Origin: Blakeslea trispora
Taxonomy: Eukaryota; Mucoromycota; Mucoromycetes; Mucorales; Choanephoraceae
Assembly: GCA_025331445.1 (NCBI GenBank)
Contig: JAIWNE010000204.1
Coordinates: 1-33,570, forward strand
DNA length: 33,570 nucleotides
Direction of reading: 5' to 3'
Positions 19,863 through 30,184 of the stretch are shown here, piece after piece (the first letter of the stretch is position 1; each line of letters begins with the position of its first letter). A model generated the notes under the pieces. That model did no database searches, was not told where the DNA came from, and was given only the letters and a program-made list of their open reading frames with translations. Position numbers and translations under genes: made by a program.

Positions 19863-21480
19863 AATTTTAATGGCAACAAGTGTTATTATATTCCCCCGTT
19901 TAAATTTTTAAATGGTCAGAACTCCGTCAATATTGATTACCATATTCGGAAATTTTCAGAATATAGGTTTTGAAGCTCCGGCTACAACATATTACATATT
20001 TGGGCTCAGTGTGCACAGGCCCCCTTTTAACCATTAAAATGTACTTTACGATCGCGTTGCTATTTTTACTTTCTTGAAAGTATGTCTGTGGTGCAATCGC
20101 CCTAATAAAGTAGGACACTTTCATAACCCGTCTTGAGATTGTAATTTTTTTCTTTTAGTCAGAGCTTGCCAGTGGCTTAACACCAATAATCTTCTGATTT
20201 TACAGCTTCTTGTGATATTTTCCTTTTTGATACAACTCAGTGTGCTTTTAAAAAAATTTTCTTTTTTATTTTATTCTGAAATATTATATTTTACAAGAAA
20301 TACATTCAGTCTTCTCACCTTGTCATCTGCAACTGCTTTGAACTAGACTGCACACTCTTTATTTCATAACACTTTGCAATAAACTACTTTATATTTTCTC
20401 TCAATCACCTTCTTTTTTTATTCTGTGCATTTGTATTTGTTTTAAACTTGCTTTTAGGTCAACGATGTAGCAAAAGGGGGGTTTTTTAAGTAACCTCGCT
20501 TGCTTGCACCACTTGTGCATTTGGTTTCTCAAGTCATCTACAACAAAGCTTCTATAAGAACACGGGTTATTCGTCTTTTAAACACATCTGACGGTTATTT
20601 TTATTTCTTTACGCAGAGGTTTGAGCCCTAACTTTTCCTTGAAAAAATTAAATCGCTTTTGTTCCACTATAACGAGTAGAAGCATACTTGAATACATTTA
20701 TGTTTACTTTACAGTGTTTTTGAGGTAAAAGTAAAAGATAATACTGCTTTCATAGGATACACAGTTGCACTCGGCACACTCAATTTCTTAAGTACACCTC
20801 AACTTGTATGCTCAGCGGGCTTCGAAAGTACTTGCAATTTTTTTAACGATTTTCTTAGCTTACAAAATTGCAGTATAAAATGATATTGCCTAGAACAATG
20901 AAGTTTTATCGTACAAGTGTCGTTTATTTTTAGAGAAATGTATTACTGATATATACAAGAAGTTTTATGCAAAGTTTGAAAAAATTTAGAGTAAAATTGA
21001 GCGAGTTGAAAATTCAGTGCCAAAGCTACTCTGGAGATTACCAAGATTCTGCCAAAATTTATTGGTAATCTCCACCCTCCGCTAGTAATTTCCTGACGTG
21101 TTCTTCTTGATTACTAATACGCTCATTGCTACTGACAGGCACGACAAAAATTGTCAAGGTATAATGGTAGTTCAGTCAATGATTTGAAGGCGTTCTTTAT
21201 TTTTGTGTGTGTAGTGTTCGTTGCGTTGTCAATTGGTGTAAAAGTAGTTGAGAAAGGATGATAGGAGGTAACAGGAAGCAAATCCAGTACAATCAAAGTA
21301 ATAATAAAATACAACAACAACAGAGAATAAAATAAAATGAAAAATAACAAGTGTTCTTCCCAAAAGAGCAACCAGTTACTAAGACAAGATATTACCAGGG
21401 CAGACACCAGAGTAACAGAGATATGTTTTCTTATTCTTTCCTTATTTCACTTCTTGTTTCTTCAAAAGATAAACTCTTGG
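19863..21480. other. Gene-free AT-rich stretch
   Basis: About 1.6 kb without a recognisable gene. It contains the 17-bp word CAGTGTGCACAGGCCCC at 20007-20023, which recurs inverted at 9652-9668, and a perfect 12-bp hairpin at 21033-21073. A 92-codon hydrophobic ORF at 21129-21407 (minus) has no supporting splice or domain signal and was not called. Confidence 0.6.
21033..21073. repeat. Perfect 12-bp inverted repeat, 17-nt loop
   Basis: GGAGATTACCAA (21033-21044) and TTGGTAATCTCC (21062-21073). Strong hairpin in AT-rich DNA; role unknown. Confidence 0.75.
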
Positions 21481-21487
21481 TTTCAAC

Positions 21488-21545
21488 GACAGAGACAGAC
21501 AGACAGACAGACAGACAGACTAGACAATACTTCTTCTTCTTCTTT
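21488..21545. repeat. Microsatellites (ACAG)n and (TTC)n
   Basis: About eight units of a tetranucleotide ACAG repeat, followed shortly by a TTC trinucleotide run. Confidence 0.9.
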
Positions 21546-22701
21546 CTCTTCTTGAAAATCCAAAGGAATTAGACTTGAAATTTAAGGTGTTCAAAAAGAA
21601 AGTGTGATCTTAAAACTAAGGTCTCTTCCTCTTGTTCAATTCAATTCCCTTCCCCCTTTATTTATATATATATGATATGGTTATTTATACTAATTGTGAT
21701 GTTTGTGATAAAATATATGGCTTGAGAAAGTACCGTACAGATACGAAAAATAAAAGAAAACAAATGAGACAAAACAAATAGACGGAACGTTGACATAGAT
21801 GGAAACGTATCGAAGACAAATATAAGAAAGAGGTCAAATATTTGGAACGATGAGGAACGTATGTGATAAACAAAGCTTGGTCGAGACGAGATATTGATCA
21901 TATGGCAAAGATAGAGATATAGCAAGATTTCAGATTCAGCCTTACTTCCAAATTGGGATTGACAGGATTGCTTCATCGAAATAGTAGGAGATCTTAGCTT
22001 CTTCGGGAGAGTACCTTTACTTGTCCTATCATCTATCACCCTTCCATATAGACCACGTCACTCTAATCAATTTGGTGAGTATGAGATGTCGGTTAGACGT
22101 AGGTGAGACGGTCTCATCACCGTCTCATCCACACTGTGTAAAAAAAAACAAACGCCCGTCTAATACAAAATGTGGATGAGACGTTCTCATCACGTCTCAT
22201 TCACAGTGTGTGTCATATACAAGCTACCGTCTCATCCTCATTCTTTTCTTGTGGATGAGACGTCTCATACCTTTTGATGATTCGCCCTTCTTACAGACGA
22301 ACCCTTGGCTGACCTTCCTTAAACGGACCTTTGATTTTAGTTTGTACATCCTTCGGGACATACTTCTTTTCTTTAGCCTTGTTCCACGTTACAATTTACA
22401 TTCATTAGACGCTTCCTTTCCTTTTGCTATTCGCTCATCTTTCTAACGATGATACCTTTATTTTGATGCTTCTTTAGCTTTAGGTAGTACTAATTCTTTA
22501 CTTCTTTCACTTTATATGCTTAAAATAGATTTTTGCGCTTTTTTAAATGCTTTTTAATTGGGCTTTTTATTTAAAATATTGATATATATATACATCATGT
22601 ACTACTAAAAACGACCATTTTACTGGCCTAGATATGACTAAAAAGAGCGGAATTGGCATGGGATGCCATGGATTCCTACCCTTGCACTTACCTTCACCAG
22701 G
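21546..22701. other. Gene-poor stretch with inverted-module cluster
   Basis: No gene could be supported. A 125-codon minus-strand ORF (21662-22039) and a 78-codon plus-strand ORF (22210-22446) lack domain and splice evidence. The notable content is the TGAGACG/CGTCTCA cluster at 22102-22270 and a short TA-repeat near 22582. Confidence 0.55.
22102..22270. repeat. Cluster of inverted TGAGACG/CGTCTCA modules
   Basis: At least three modules pair GTGAGACG or ATGAGACG with CGTCTCAT: near 22103-22130, 22171-22200 and 22226-22270, the last with the perfect 12-bp palindrome TGAGACGTCTCA. CGTCTCATCCACA (22121-22133) is exactly inverted as TGTGGATGAGACG (22171-22183), which recurs directly at 22250-22262. 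CACTGTG and CACAGTGTG flank the first two modules. Confidence 0.75.
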
Positions 22702-23295
22702 CTATCGTTTAGGGGCCAGTTTTTTAGCAAAAACGCTTGAAACATCACACACAGGAGAAATTTTGATCAATAGCGCAAAAAGCCTGGAAAAACAGAGAGC
22801 GAAAACAGACGCGGTACAATTCTAGAAATGAAATTGTTAGAAAGCTGATAAAAACAATAATACGTGAAATTACTTACCAAAAATTCACCCATCAAAAGAA
22901 CCCACAAAGAAAGACGTTTCCTGAAGAAGGCAATCTAAATAAATAAAAAATTTTAGTCAAATGTAAAGGAGATAATTATATGATTACGGTTAATACCAAC
23001 CTCAAAACCAAAAATCAGTGGCAACACAGACAGGTAATCTACGAAAAGTTCATGTTAATTAGATGCTTGAATGAACAGTGTAATACTAACCTCTTCTCTT
23101 GAAAGATACTAGTGATAATCTAAAAAAAAATACGAGGCTTAAGACCATATTATCTGTAAAAGCGAAAATAAAACTTACCACATAAAATAAAATAAAAACG
23201 AGAGAAAAAAGGAAAAGAAAGAATAAAAAAGAAGCTGCGTTTAAGAGCGGGAAAGTGAATTCTGTTGAAGAAAATTTTTCTTTTGGGTCATACAA
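22702..23295 (-). CDS. Hypothetical hydrophobic protein, four exons
   Basis: A minus-strand gene seen only by splicing. Exons 23295-23091, 23038-23001, 22934-22878 and 22821-22702 join into one 139-residue frame ending TAG at 22702-22704. The introns are 52, 66 and 56 bp, start GTTAGT, GTTGGT and GTAAGT, and end TAG; the last carries CTAAC before the acceptor. Residues about 20-60 form one or two strong hydrophobic segments (SFLFFLFLFSLVFILFYVV), and about 71-118 hold further hydrophobic stretches between basic patches (FKRR, FRKR), suggesting a small multi-span membrane protein. I do not recognise a family. The start ATG at 23293-23295 faces the coiled-coil gene at 23416, with 120 bp between, so the two may share a promoter region. 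It could also be chance or a decayed gene. Confidence 0.5.
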
Positions 23296-23415
23296 GCGAT
23301 GTTGACATTGTGTACCCAGATTTACAAATTGGTAAGTAAGAGATCATATTTAAACTGCAACATAGCTTTCTATTTCCACTCTTCTATTACCTTTTATACA
23401 TAAATTTTCTTTCCA
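23296..23415. promoter_or_regulatory. Short divergent intergenic region
   Basis: 120 bp between two divergent start codons, AT-rich, CT-rich toward the plus-strand gene. No clear TATA consensus; TTTATACATAAA near 23394 is the closest. Confidence 0.35.
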
Positions 23416-24652
23416 ATGAACAACAACAACAACAGACAAGCAATTCCAATTGATACTCCCCCTCGTTTTGCACCTCGTGCGAACAACGAGACCCGCCAAA
23501 ACAACACCATGTCATTGGAGTTGAACAAATTGAAGGCTCTATTCACGGATGCTCAAAAAAGTACCGAAGAGTTCAAGTTGGCTATCCAACAAGAAATGGC
23601 CAAGAAGGATGATCAAATCCGAGACATGACCATGCAAATGCATGAAATGGCCTTCCAAATGCATACTATGCGGAAGGAAATGGATGGTATGAAGGCCATG
23701 GCCAAGAAGATGATGGCCGGTACTTCCATCGGTCGTGCTCCAGGTAGAATTGCCAAGCATGCGATTAGAGTAAGTCTTAGACCTTTGAACTTTCGCTTCT
23801 TAATGTACTAACATATGGTTTCAATGACACAGAGAGCCATGAAGACAGCCGAGGTGAGAGCCTTGAGGGATACTCAGTGGAACATGGGCTCCAGCCTCAT
23901 GAAAGATGAGGAGAACGCAAAGATTGTAAGCAGCATCGTTGCTCAACTGGCTGTTCACCCAAAGGTGGCAGAAGTTGCTGCCCAGTTGAAATGGGGACCT
24001 GTGCAAAAGCGCAAGTACTTGATGGAAGTTGTTCGTAGTCGGTTCAACAACCTGAAGAGAAAGAACGAAGACGAGAAGAAGCCTGAAGTAGAACAGGCAC
24101 AAAAAAGAATGAGAAATAACGCAAGTTCTCGTAAATCATATGTAAGTAAATTGACACAAACAGAGAATGTGAGTTTGACAAGTACTAACCTTAATGCAAA
24201 AGGTTCTTCGCAAAAGAAGAATGGCCTTCTCGATGAACATCGATGACTGTGTTGAGAAGTTTGGTCCCCAGGATGAATGCGAGCGACTCCTGTGCAGCGA
24301 CATGACATCCGATCAAGAAGATGTCATTGAGAACAATGAGGAGATTACGGTGAGAAAAGCTCCCTCTTACAGCAGTACCAAGGTAGTTATACAGGACATT
24401 TTAACCCTAGTATATGGGAGTAGTTAGAACTAATATGGTATTATCTTGTAGTGTACTATGTTCTTCGATTACCTTGACGAATGCAGAAGAACGCAAAAGA
24501 AGAAGGGTCAATTCGGTTCTGCCAAGAAAAGCCGTATTGAAGTTGTTGATGTTGAAGCCCGCCTGCCTGTCAAGAAGCTTCCCTCTTGGGGTATTAAAGA
24601 GAATATCTTACAAGAACAGGAATTAGATTCGTTTTTGGATCTTTTATTGTAA
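23416..24652 (+). CDS. Hypothetical coiled-coil, basic protein, four exons
   Basis: Exons 23416-23769, 23833-24141, 24203-24382 and 24452-24652 join in phase into 347 residues. Introns are 63, 61 and 69 bp; TACTAAC branch sites are visible in the first two. An alternative donor GTGAGA at 24350 is also in phase. Residues 1-30 are Asn/Pro-rich; about 33-105 are a Met-rich heptad-like helix (MTMQMHEMAFQMHTMRKEM), probably a coiled coil. Exon 2 holds a conserved-looking block (WNMGSSLMKDEENAKIVSSI, WGPVQKRKYLMEVVRSRFNN) and basic stretches (NNLKRKNEDEKK) that could bind nucleic acid. The C-terminus is basic, then LPSWGIKENILQEQELDSFL. No named family recognised. It converges on the broken transposase whose stop is 123 bp downstream, so it may be an accessory gene of the same element. 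Confidence 0.7.
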
Positions 24653-24774
24653 ATAAAATTTTGTCGTCCTGTAAATATTTCATCGAATTTTTCTTGGTAG
24701 ATGCAAAGCTACTACTATGTTGGCAATGCCTGGATAATATAAATGCGAAGTAGAATGGATCTTGTGTACAGGAA

Positions 24775-25389
24775 CTATACAAAAAAGTCATCCTCTTCGA
24801 ACTGATCAATAAATGGTTGCATGCTGTCATCTGTATAGGACTGTAAATCCTCTATCCCTTCTCTAGGAAGCTTGAACCATTGTATGAAAGCAAAATAATG
24901 ATCAAGTTTTTGAGGGGCTTCGCCATTTTCGTCTTCTAACAGAGGTGCATGCTTGAAAAAAATCTAATTGCGCCAGTTCGTAACGTTGTTTCATCTAGTA
25001 TGGAGTCTATTTCAGCTCCTTTCTTTCGAAATACATTGACATAAACACCACTGTTACTGCCTGTCAGTTGAGATGAATAATTGTATCCTAAAAGGTCGAT
25101 GGATTTAAATTTTTGCACATCGTTTGAAGACGTAAATCCCTCATATGCAAGTGTGTAATAATCCAAAAGACATGCATATTCCATTCTCTGAAAGACGACT
25201 GTGTTTAGAAGACGCCCATCTGATGGATCTGTAGCTTTCTGGAGGCATTTCTTCATATCCAAAAGGATCGCCGTTGATTGACGAGAATCCAACAAAATCA
25301 CAAAACATAGATGCAGCTGCTTGCGCCTGTTGTTCTTCATCTAATTCAGTAATTCTCTGGTCATTGTCTGAGGCTGTAATACTGTTCAT
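24775..25389 (-). pseudogene. C-terminal fragment of a Transposase_21/Plavaka-like transposase
   Basis: Minus-strand coding remnant. It reads LLDYYTLAYEGF, IDLLGYNYSSQLTGSNSGVY, TLRTGAIRFF, HYFAFIQWFKLP and ends ..EEDDFFV at TAG 24775-24777. Order and spacing (short Gly-Tyr segment, Ser-rich loop, a pattern like I.YFFEH, then FAFV.W) resemble the C-terminus of fungal Transposase_21-type proteins; this rests on recalled family pattern, not a search. The frame changes near 25190 and again at the A7 run 24956-24962, where one missing base would explain the break. An upstream acidic/Gln-rich piece starts at 25389. It is probably the tail of the gene at 25867-28212, separated from it by about 480 bp of non-coding DNA. 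Confidence 0.6.
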
Positions 25390-25866
25390 GTTGTTTGATG
25401 GGTTTTTAGGTTCTGAAATCCAAAAAGTTTTGTTTTAAAAATAAAATCGGAAATGAGGAAAGAGGAAAAAGAATTGTGTTTAAAACACTTGCTCATTTAA
25501 CCACCTCTATCTGTAACTTATTTCAGTTCCGTCAGTGGTGATACAAACCAAATATCTATTGCCTTTTGTAATGAGCGTCACTAACAGTAAGAAATTTGGA
25601 ATGACTTGAATTCTGATAAAGATAATAAACACAATCATACATGAAGCGCACATTGACATTATGGGTAACGATTACTTTTTTTTTAAAAACTAGGAATTCT
25701 TTTTTAAAAGACCCTTTTTTTGTGTACCAAAGAATTTATTTGAAAAAAAAAGGAGATACAAAGATTAGAGAAGAAAAAGCGGGTGTGGAAAAAAAAACAA
25801 AAATAAAGGAAAAAAAAGAAATCTAAAGAAAGAAAAGAAGGTCAAAACAAGACAAAAAAAAGGTAA
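25390..25866. other. Non-coding gap inside the transposase remnant
   Basis: AT-rich, long A/T runs, no coding signal. AAAAAGCGGGTGT at 25774-25786 recurs inverted at 28579-28591, so the two copies flank the main transposase segment. Confidence 0.5.
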
Positions 25867-28212
25867 TCAGTTGGAACTATTATGTGTAAGAAAATCAAAA
25901 TCTTCAGAGAAGATGATTGACTGCATTTTGTTCATGTAGGTTTTTTCAAGACCTTGTCGGTGGTTGGTACGAATCCTTTTTACAAACATGTAGTTTCGTT
26001 CAAAATTGAACCCCCAGAAGCAAGAAACAGGACCCACTTTCGCATCGAGTCGCGAAGATGCAACATAAAATGGAAGTTAGGGGTAACTTAGTCATGAGAG
26101 TATAACCTCTCGTACCCCACAGCAAAAGCAAGCAAATAGTTGTGAACAATTTGTGTATTTTGAATAGCTATGCTATCACCTTCTAGGATTCTAAAAGCTT
26201 TAATGAGGTTCATCACCACAGCATATTCATCTTCTTGAATTACTCCTTTGAGCACCAAAGAAGCAACACCAACCACAAAGTCCTTGAACTCCACTGCCTT
26301 GACATTGTGGAACCCATTATCACTGATCTTGTCGGAGAGAGGGCCGCAAGAGTGATCTGGGTTGAAGATCATCTTCTTCATCTACTGTTGAATGACTTCA
26401 TAAGAAGTCAAGGGTATCATGGCTGAAATACATCGTTTGGCAATGCCCAAATACAAACGATGCATCGGTTCCAAGGCAACCAGATCGTAGCTAAAGTAAG
26501 GTAGTTCATTCAGGATAGAGTACCTTGATCCAGTTGCCTTTTCGACTTCCTTTCTTCGTAAACCAGAGGATGCTCGTAACCAATCCTCAGAAGCTTGACG
26601 AGTAGCGTTAGGATCTTTTCTAGACCAGCTGTCACAGTTCCAGTTACAGTAGTTATGTCTACTGACACCACCAGGAAGAGAAGGGGAAACAAGATCACAC
26701 ATATGGCAAGCACGATGACCGTTGTAGGACAGGCTACCAATTATTTTTTTGTTGCGGGCAAATCACAACTGATTAAGGAGATGGCTGCTCGGACTTTGTT
26801 GTAAACAACCTTGCCATCGAGCAAGGTGACTGGCATATCTACACCTCTCAACAACACCAAGAGCTCATTCACCAAAGGTCGAAGATAATGGTTGATGGCA
26901 GTAGTACTAGGCTCACTGAGGCCGGGGATCACACTAACCAGGATCATGTTCTTCTTTAAGTCGCGACCATCCTTCTTTGGCAAGTTAAGTATGGACATGT
27001 AGATACAGCCCACACTGTAACTGTGCTCAAAGGGACTAAATTAATCAATGTTGAGAGCCCACTGCAAGTTGTAGTTAGACTCATGGGCAAAGGAAACCGC
27101 ATCAGTGGGCAAGGCCTTGAAAGTGTTGAACATGGTAGCATCTTGCAGGTCCAAATAGTAGCCTTCCAAAGAGCGACGGTGTTTCCACTGGGCAAGCTGG
27201 TCAGCAAAACCTCGTCTTCTGAAAAACTTTTTCAAAGTAGCCTCGACAGAGCAGTAGGCATATTCCATCTGGACAGACAAAGTTGCAGGAACACGGTTGT
27301 TCAACGCCAAGAGACTCCCAGTACAGTAGAAGGAGGCGTGCGTGGGGATGAATATGGCATTGGCCATGGGCTTGTCACAGATGACTGCATCATCCGTTTT
27401 TTCATGCAAAGCATGACATTTTGGACAAACAACATAAGCCTTGACACCCTCTGTACTACCATTGAGGAGAGCAGTACGATTCAAGAAGGTAGGCACACGC
27501 TTAGGGAAACGGAAGGAGTCGCCAGTTTCTTCCATGACTTGATTCAAGCATTCCATAACATACTCAGTGCCTTCGTGAGTGGTGTACTTGTTGTGAAGCT
27601 TGACAACCATAGCAAAGAGAATCTTAGCTGCTGCTGAAGAAGGAACTTTGCCTATAATCGACATGATTTAAAAGAATTGTTTAGTTGAAATATCAAACAG
27701 GTTTATTTATTAAAGTTTACTTGAAGCAAAAGTGTCAGCGAGTTGATCGACTTCGTCGATTTCAACAACTTCGGTAGTCACCTCCTCAGGCTCAAAAGCA
27801 GAGGTAGCAACTTCAGGCCATTCTTCATCTTCACCTGTGGCCGTGATGCTGAAGTCCTCTTCCATGAATTCATCATCTATGTAGCAAAATAATTAACATT
27901 GAATTCCTCAATTATTTGTTTTTTTATTACCATCAGCATCCATTAATTCGATGTCATTGTTGACATCTTGCTCAGACAAGCCAGCCATGTCAAAAAATTG
28001 CTCATCTAAAAAACCAATAGCGTTACCATACATGTTGCATTTTTATTTCCATAAAATGCTTTACCATTTATGGCAGCCCACTCATTGAAGGCAACGCCTC
28101 CAAACAAATTGTTTGCTTTGTGATACTGAACAGTATACTGAGGCAACCATCTTTCTTCGTCAGGAAAGTTGAGACATTCATCACAGTAACAGAGGAGAAG
28201 AGATTCAGACAT
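25867..28212 (-). pseudogene. Transposase_21/Plavaka-like transposase, disrupted
   Basis: Model on the minus strand: exons 28212-28066 (to 28065), 28005-27931, 27876-27721 and from 27651 onward. Introns of 59, 54 and 69 bp are all in phase. The start has a Cys cluster (LLCYCDEC..FPDEERW). Exon 3 is acidic. The main exon has a zinc-type YVVCPKCHALH, then NYNLQWALNID, SVGCIYMSILNLPK, SVIPGLSEPSTTAINHYLRPLVNELL, CDLPATKK, CHMC, and ILNELPYFSYDLVALEPMHRLYLGIAKR. These resemble fungal transposases of the Transposase_21/CACTA-Plavaka type. Defects: TAA at 27041-27043, a frameshift at the A7 run 26738-26744, TAG at 26382-26384, and further frame changes near 26080-26020. The last piece (SCFWGFNFERNYMFV) ends at 25867. 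Confidence 0.72.
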
Positions 28213-28751
28213 AATTGATATTTTTTTTGTTAAGTTTAGGTAGAAAGAGCATTCGATTAATCTGTCAACATATTATTATATACAGGTTTGAGATTTTCTT
28301 ACTCAACAGGTACACAATTACTATAATCGGCTATCTGATATCATCTGACAAGAACAATAAATTCATTATCAGACTTGATTATAACCCCTTTTGTCTTAAA
28401 TGTGCTAAACATCGCTTCAAATCCATTTTTCTTCACACAATTTTACACATGCAATTTCCTCACCATTGTTGCATTCATTTGAGAGGAAACTTCAGGTTGT
28501 TTGGCTAAAGGAGAATAATGTTTTGCTGATGAATACGTATCGCTGATCCCCAATTTTTTAAAAAAAAAGAAATCTGTTACACCCGCTTTTTTTCAAATTA
28601 CTTTTTACATTTCACATAATATCGTATCATCTACTTTTTTTACCTCAGTTTGAATACGGTTTGTTGAGTCTGTATATGACCCTTGGCTAAACAAAAGTTT
28701 TTATTTTAATTTACTTTAGTTATCTTTACGCGCAATCTCATTCACCTCAAC
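28213..28751. other. Intergenic stretch
   Basis: About 540 bp between the divergent starts of the transposase remnant and the Zn-finger/OTU gene. No gene supported; a 97-codon ORF at 28215-28508 lacks features. ACACCCGCTTTTT at 28579-28591 is the inverted partner of 25774-25786. Confidence 0.5.
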
Positions 28752-29644
28752 ATGCAACCCGAACTCTCAAACTCATTCACCAAACATGATGTTGCTGACT
28801 ACGTTCTCCAGAACATTCCCTTAACAGCTAAACATTTCATTGGGTTTAGACTTAAAACTGACCAGAAAGTATACGCCAAGTGCAAGATTCCCAGCTGTAG
28901 CTTTCAGGTCCATTACAACAGGTCTACCAAGAAGGGGCTCTCTTGGATTCTCAGTAAGAAGCAAAACCCCCACAACCATCCAGAATTCCAGTCGATCAGC
29001 AAGCATAAAGCTGACACCACACTTTATGCTGCCAAAAAGCGTGTAGTTGTGAGTCCTTCCTCTGAATACTGTGGGTTCCACGCAGTTGCGTATGGAATCT
29101 ACCATGACAACGCACGACACATGCAAGTCAAAAAGGAAATGATGCTGACCTTTGAAGAAAACTTGGAGACTTACAAGAAGATGAGGTATATAGTAAAGTC
29201 AGCATATAATGGATTTTTTGTTTAATCGAAAGAAATAGGTTTGACGTCGAAAAGGTAAGAAGCATTCTCTCTTTTGGATTGAATGACAACAATGCTTTCT
29301 GTCCCTCCCAATTTTGGTACAATGGCATCGAGTGCAGCCAGATTGTTGCTGACACGTAGAAGATTGCTGTAACAATCATGGACAGCAACAAAAAAAATAA
29401 GCCAACTCTGATGGTGCCAATCTGTGGTGTCATTGAAGAAAGAAAGCCGATTGTTTTGCCACTCGAGGATTATCATTGCAATCTTTTGATTGTAGAAGAG
29501 GATTGTGTATATCCACCCATCAATCCAGTATACACAAAGCTTGAAATGGATATTAAAAAACTAGAAAAAAAAATCAAAGAAAGCATCAAAATACGATGTC
29601 AACGATTGATCAAAATAAATAAAGAAGTAATTGTTAACATTTAA
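28752..29644 (+). pseudogene. Zn-finger (WRKY-GCM1/FLYWCH-like) plus OTU-like protein, one nonsense codon
   Basis: Exons 28752-29185 and 29239-29644 with a 53-bp GT..AG intron give 279 codons with a single internal TAG at 29357-29359. Residues about 10-80 carry C44, C49 and H74/H76 in a CX4C..HNH arrangement (CKIPSC; NPHNHPEF), typical of the DNA-binding finger found in FAR1/MULE transposases and GCM/WRKY proteins. Residues about 100-145 look like the start of an OTU cysteine-protease fold (EYCGFHAVAYGIYHDNARHMQVKKEM, Cys107); the usual Asp-Gly before the Cys is absent. Exon 2 gives NAFCPSQFWYNGIECSQIVADT, then after the stop a segment ending LEDYHCNLLIV, where OTU proteins have their catalytic His. 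No transposase core lies between finger and OTU part. The C-terminus is Lys-rich. Confidence 0.65.
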
Positions 29645-30184
29645 TAAGTTGTGTGGAAAGTTAGGGCTAAGAAAATCGCCTTTTTTAGTGTTTTAGTACC
29701 ACCTTTAAGTTTACTCGACAAATATGGACGTTGTATACCTTCCATATATGTCGAGTAAATTTTTCAAATGAAAATAAAAATCAAATGCTTTCATTGTAGA
29801 ATAGCTAAAGTGATCAGATTTTATATTTCTATCAATCGTTTTTATGGATACCTTAAAAACTCCTTAAGATGTAAAATTTAACTAGTCCTCGATAGATAAT
29901 ATTCAGTTTATTAATGTTAGACATGTTGAAATTTTCAAAGAGTGAAGTTGCTCAATCCAGATAAAAGATCTGATTGTTTGTTCATTTGCTTTTGCAAAAA
30001 AGAAAAAAATCTATGTGTAAGTCCCTCTTTTTGAGTCTCTTTTTTTTTGTTCTAGAAATATCTTTATATGTCATTAAGTGTAAAGTCATAATTCAGGTAA
30101 AATTAGGGATGCTTTGATGAGAAAATCAAAAGTGGTGTATGGTAATTTTCCTCATCTGATGTAAAAGAAAAAGAAAAAGAAAAA
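29645..30184. other. Gene-free stretch before the palindrome
   Basis: AT-rich, no gene. Contains the hairpin 29710-29759 and ends in an AAAAAG repeat (about 30167-30185) at the palindrome edge. Confidence 0.6.
29710..29759. repeat. 18-bp inverted repeat, 14-nt loop
   Basis: TTTACTCGACAAATATGG (29710-29727) pairs with CCATATATGTCGAGTAAA (29742-29759), 17 of 18 positions. It lies 66 bp after the OTU gene stop. It could act at transcript level as a hairpin or be a small element end. Confidence 0.75.

Noticed and set aside
21488..21545. CRISPR-like or satellite array
   Set aside because: It is a simple tetranucleotide and trinucleotide microsatellite; no spacer structure.
21129..22446. ORFs of 78-125 codons in the gene-poor region
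   Set aside because: No domain, no consistent introns, biased by AT-rich composition.
27023..27637. 204-codon plus-strand ORF
   Set aside because: Antisense to the zinc-containing transposase exon, which has recognisable motifs and in-phase introns.
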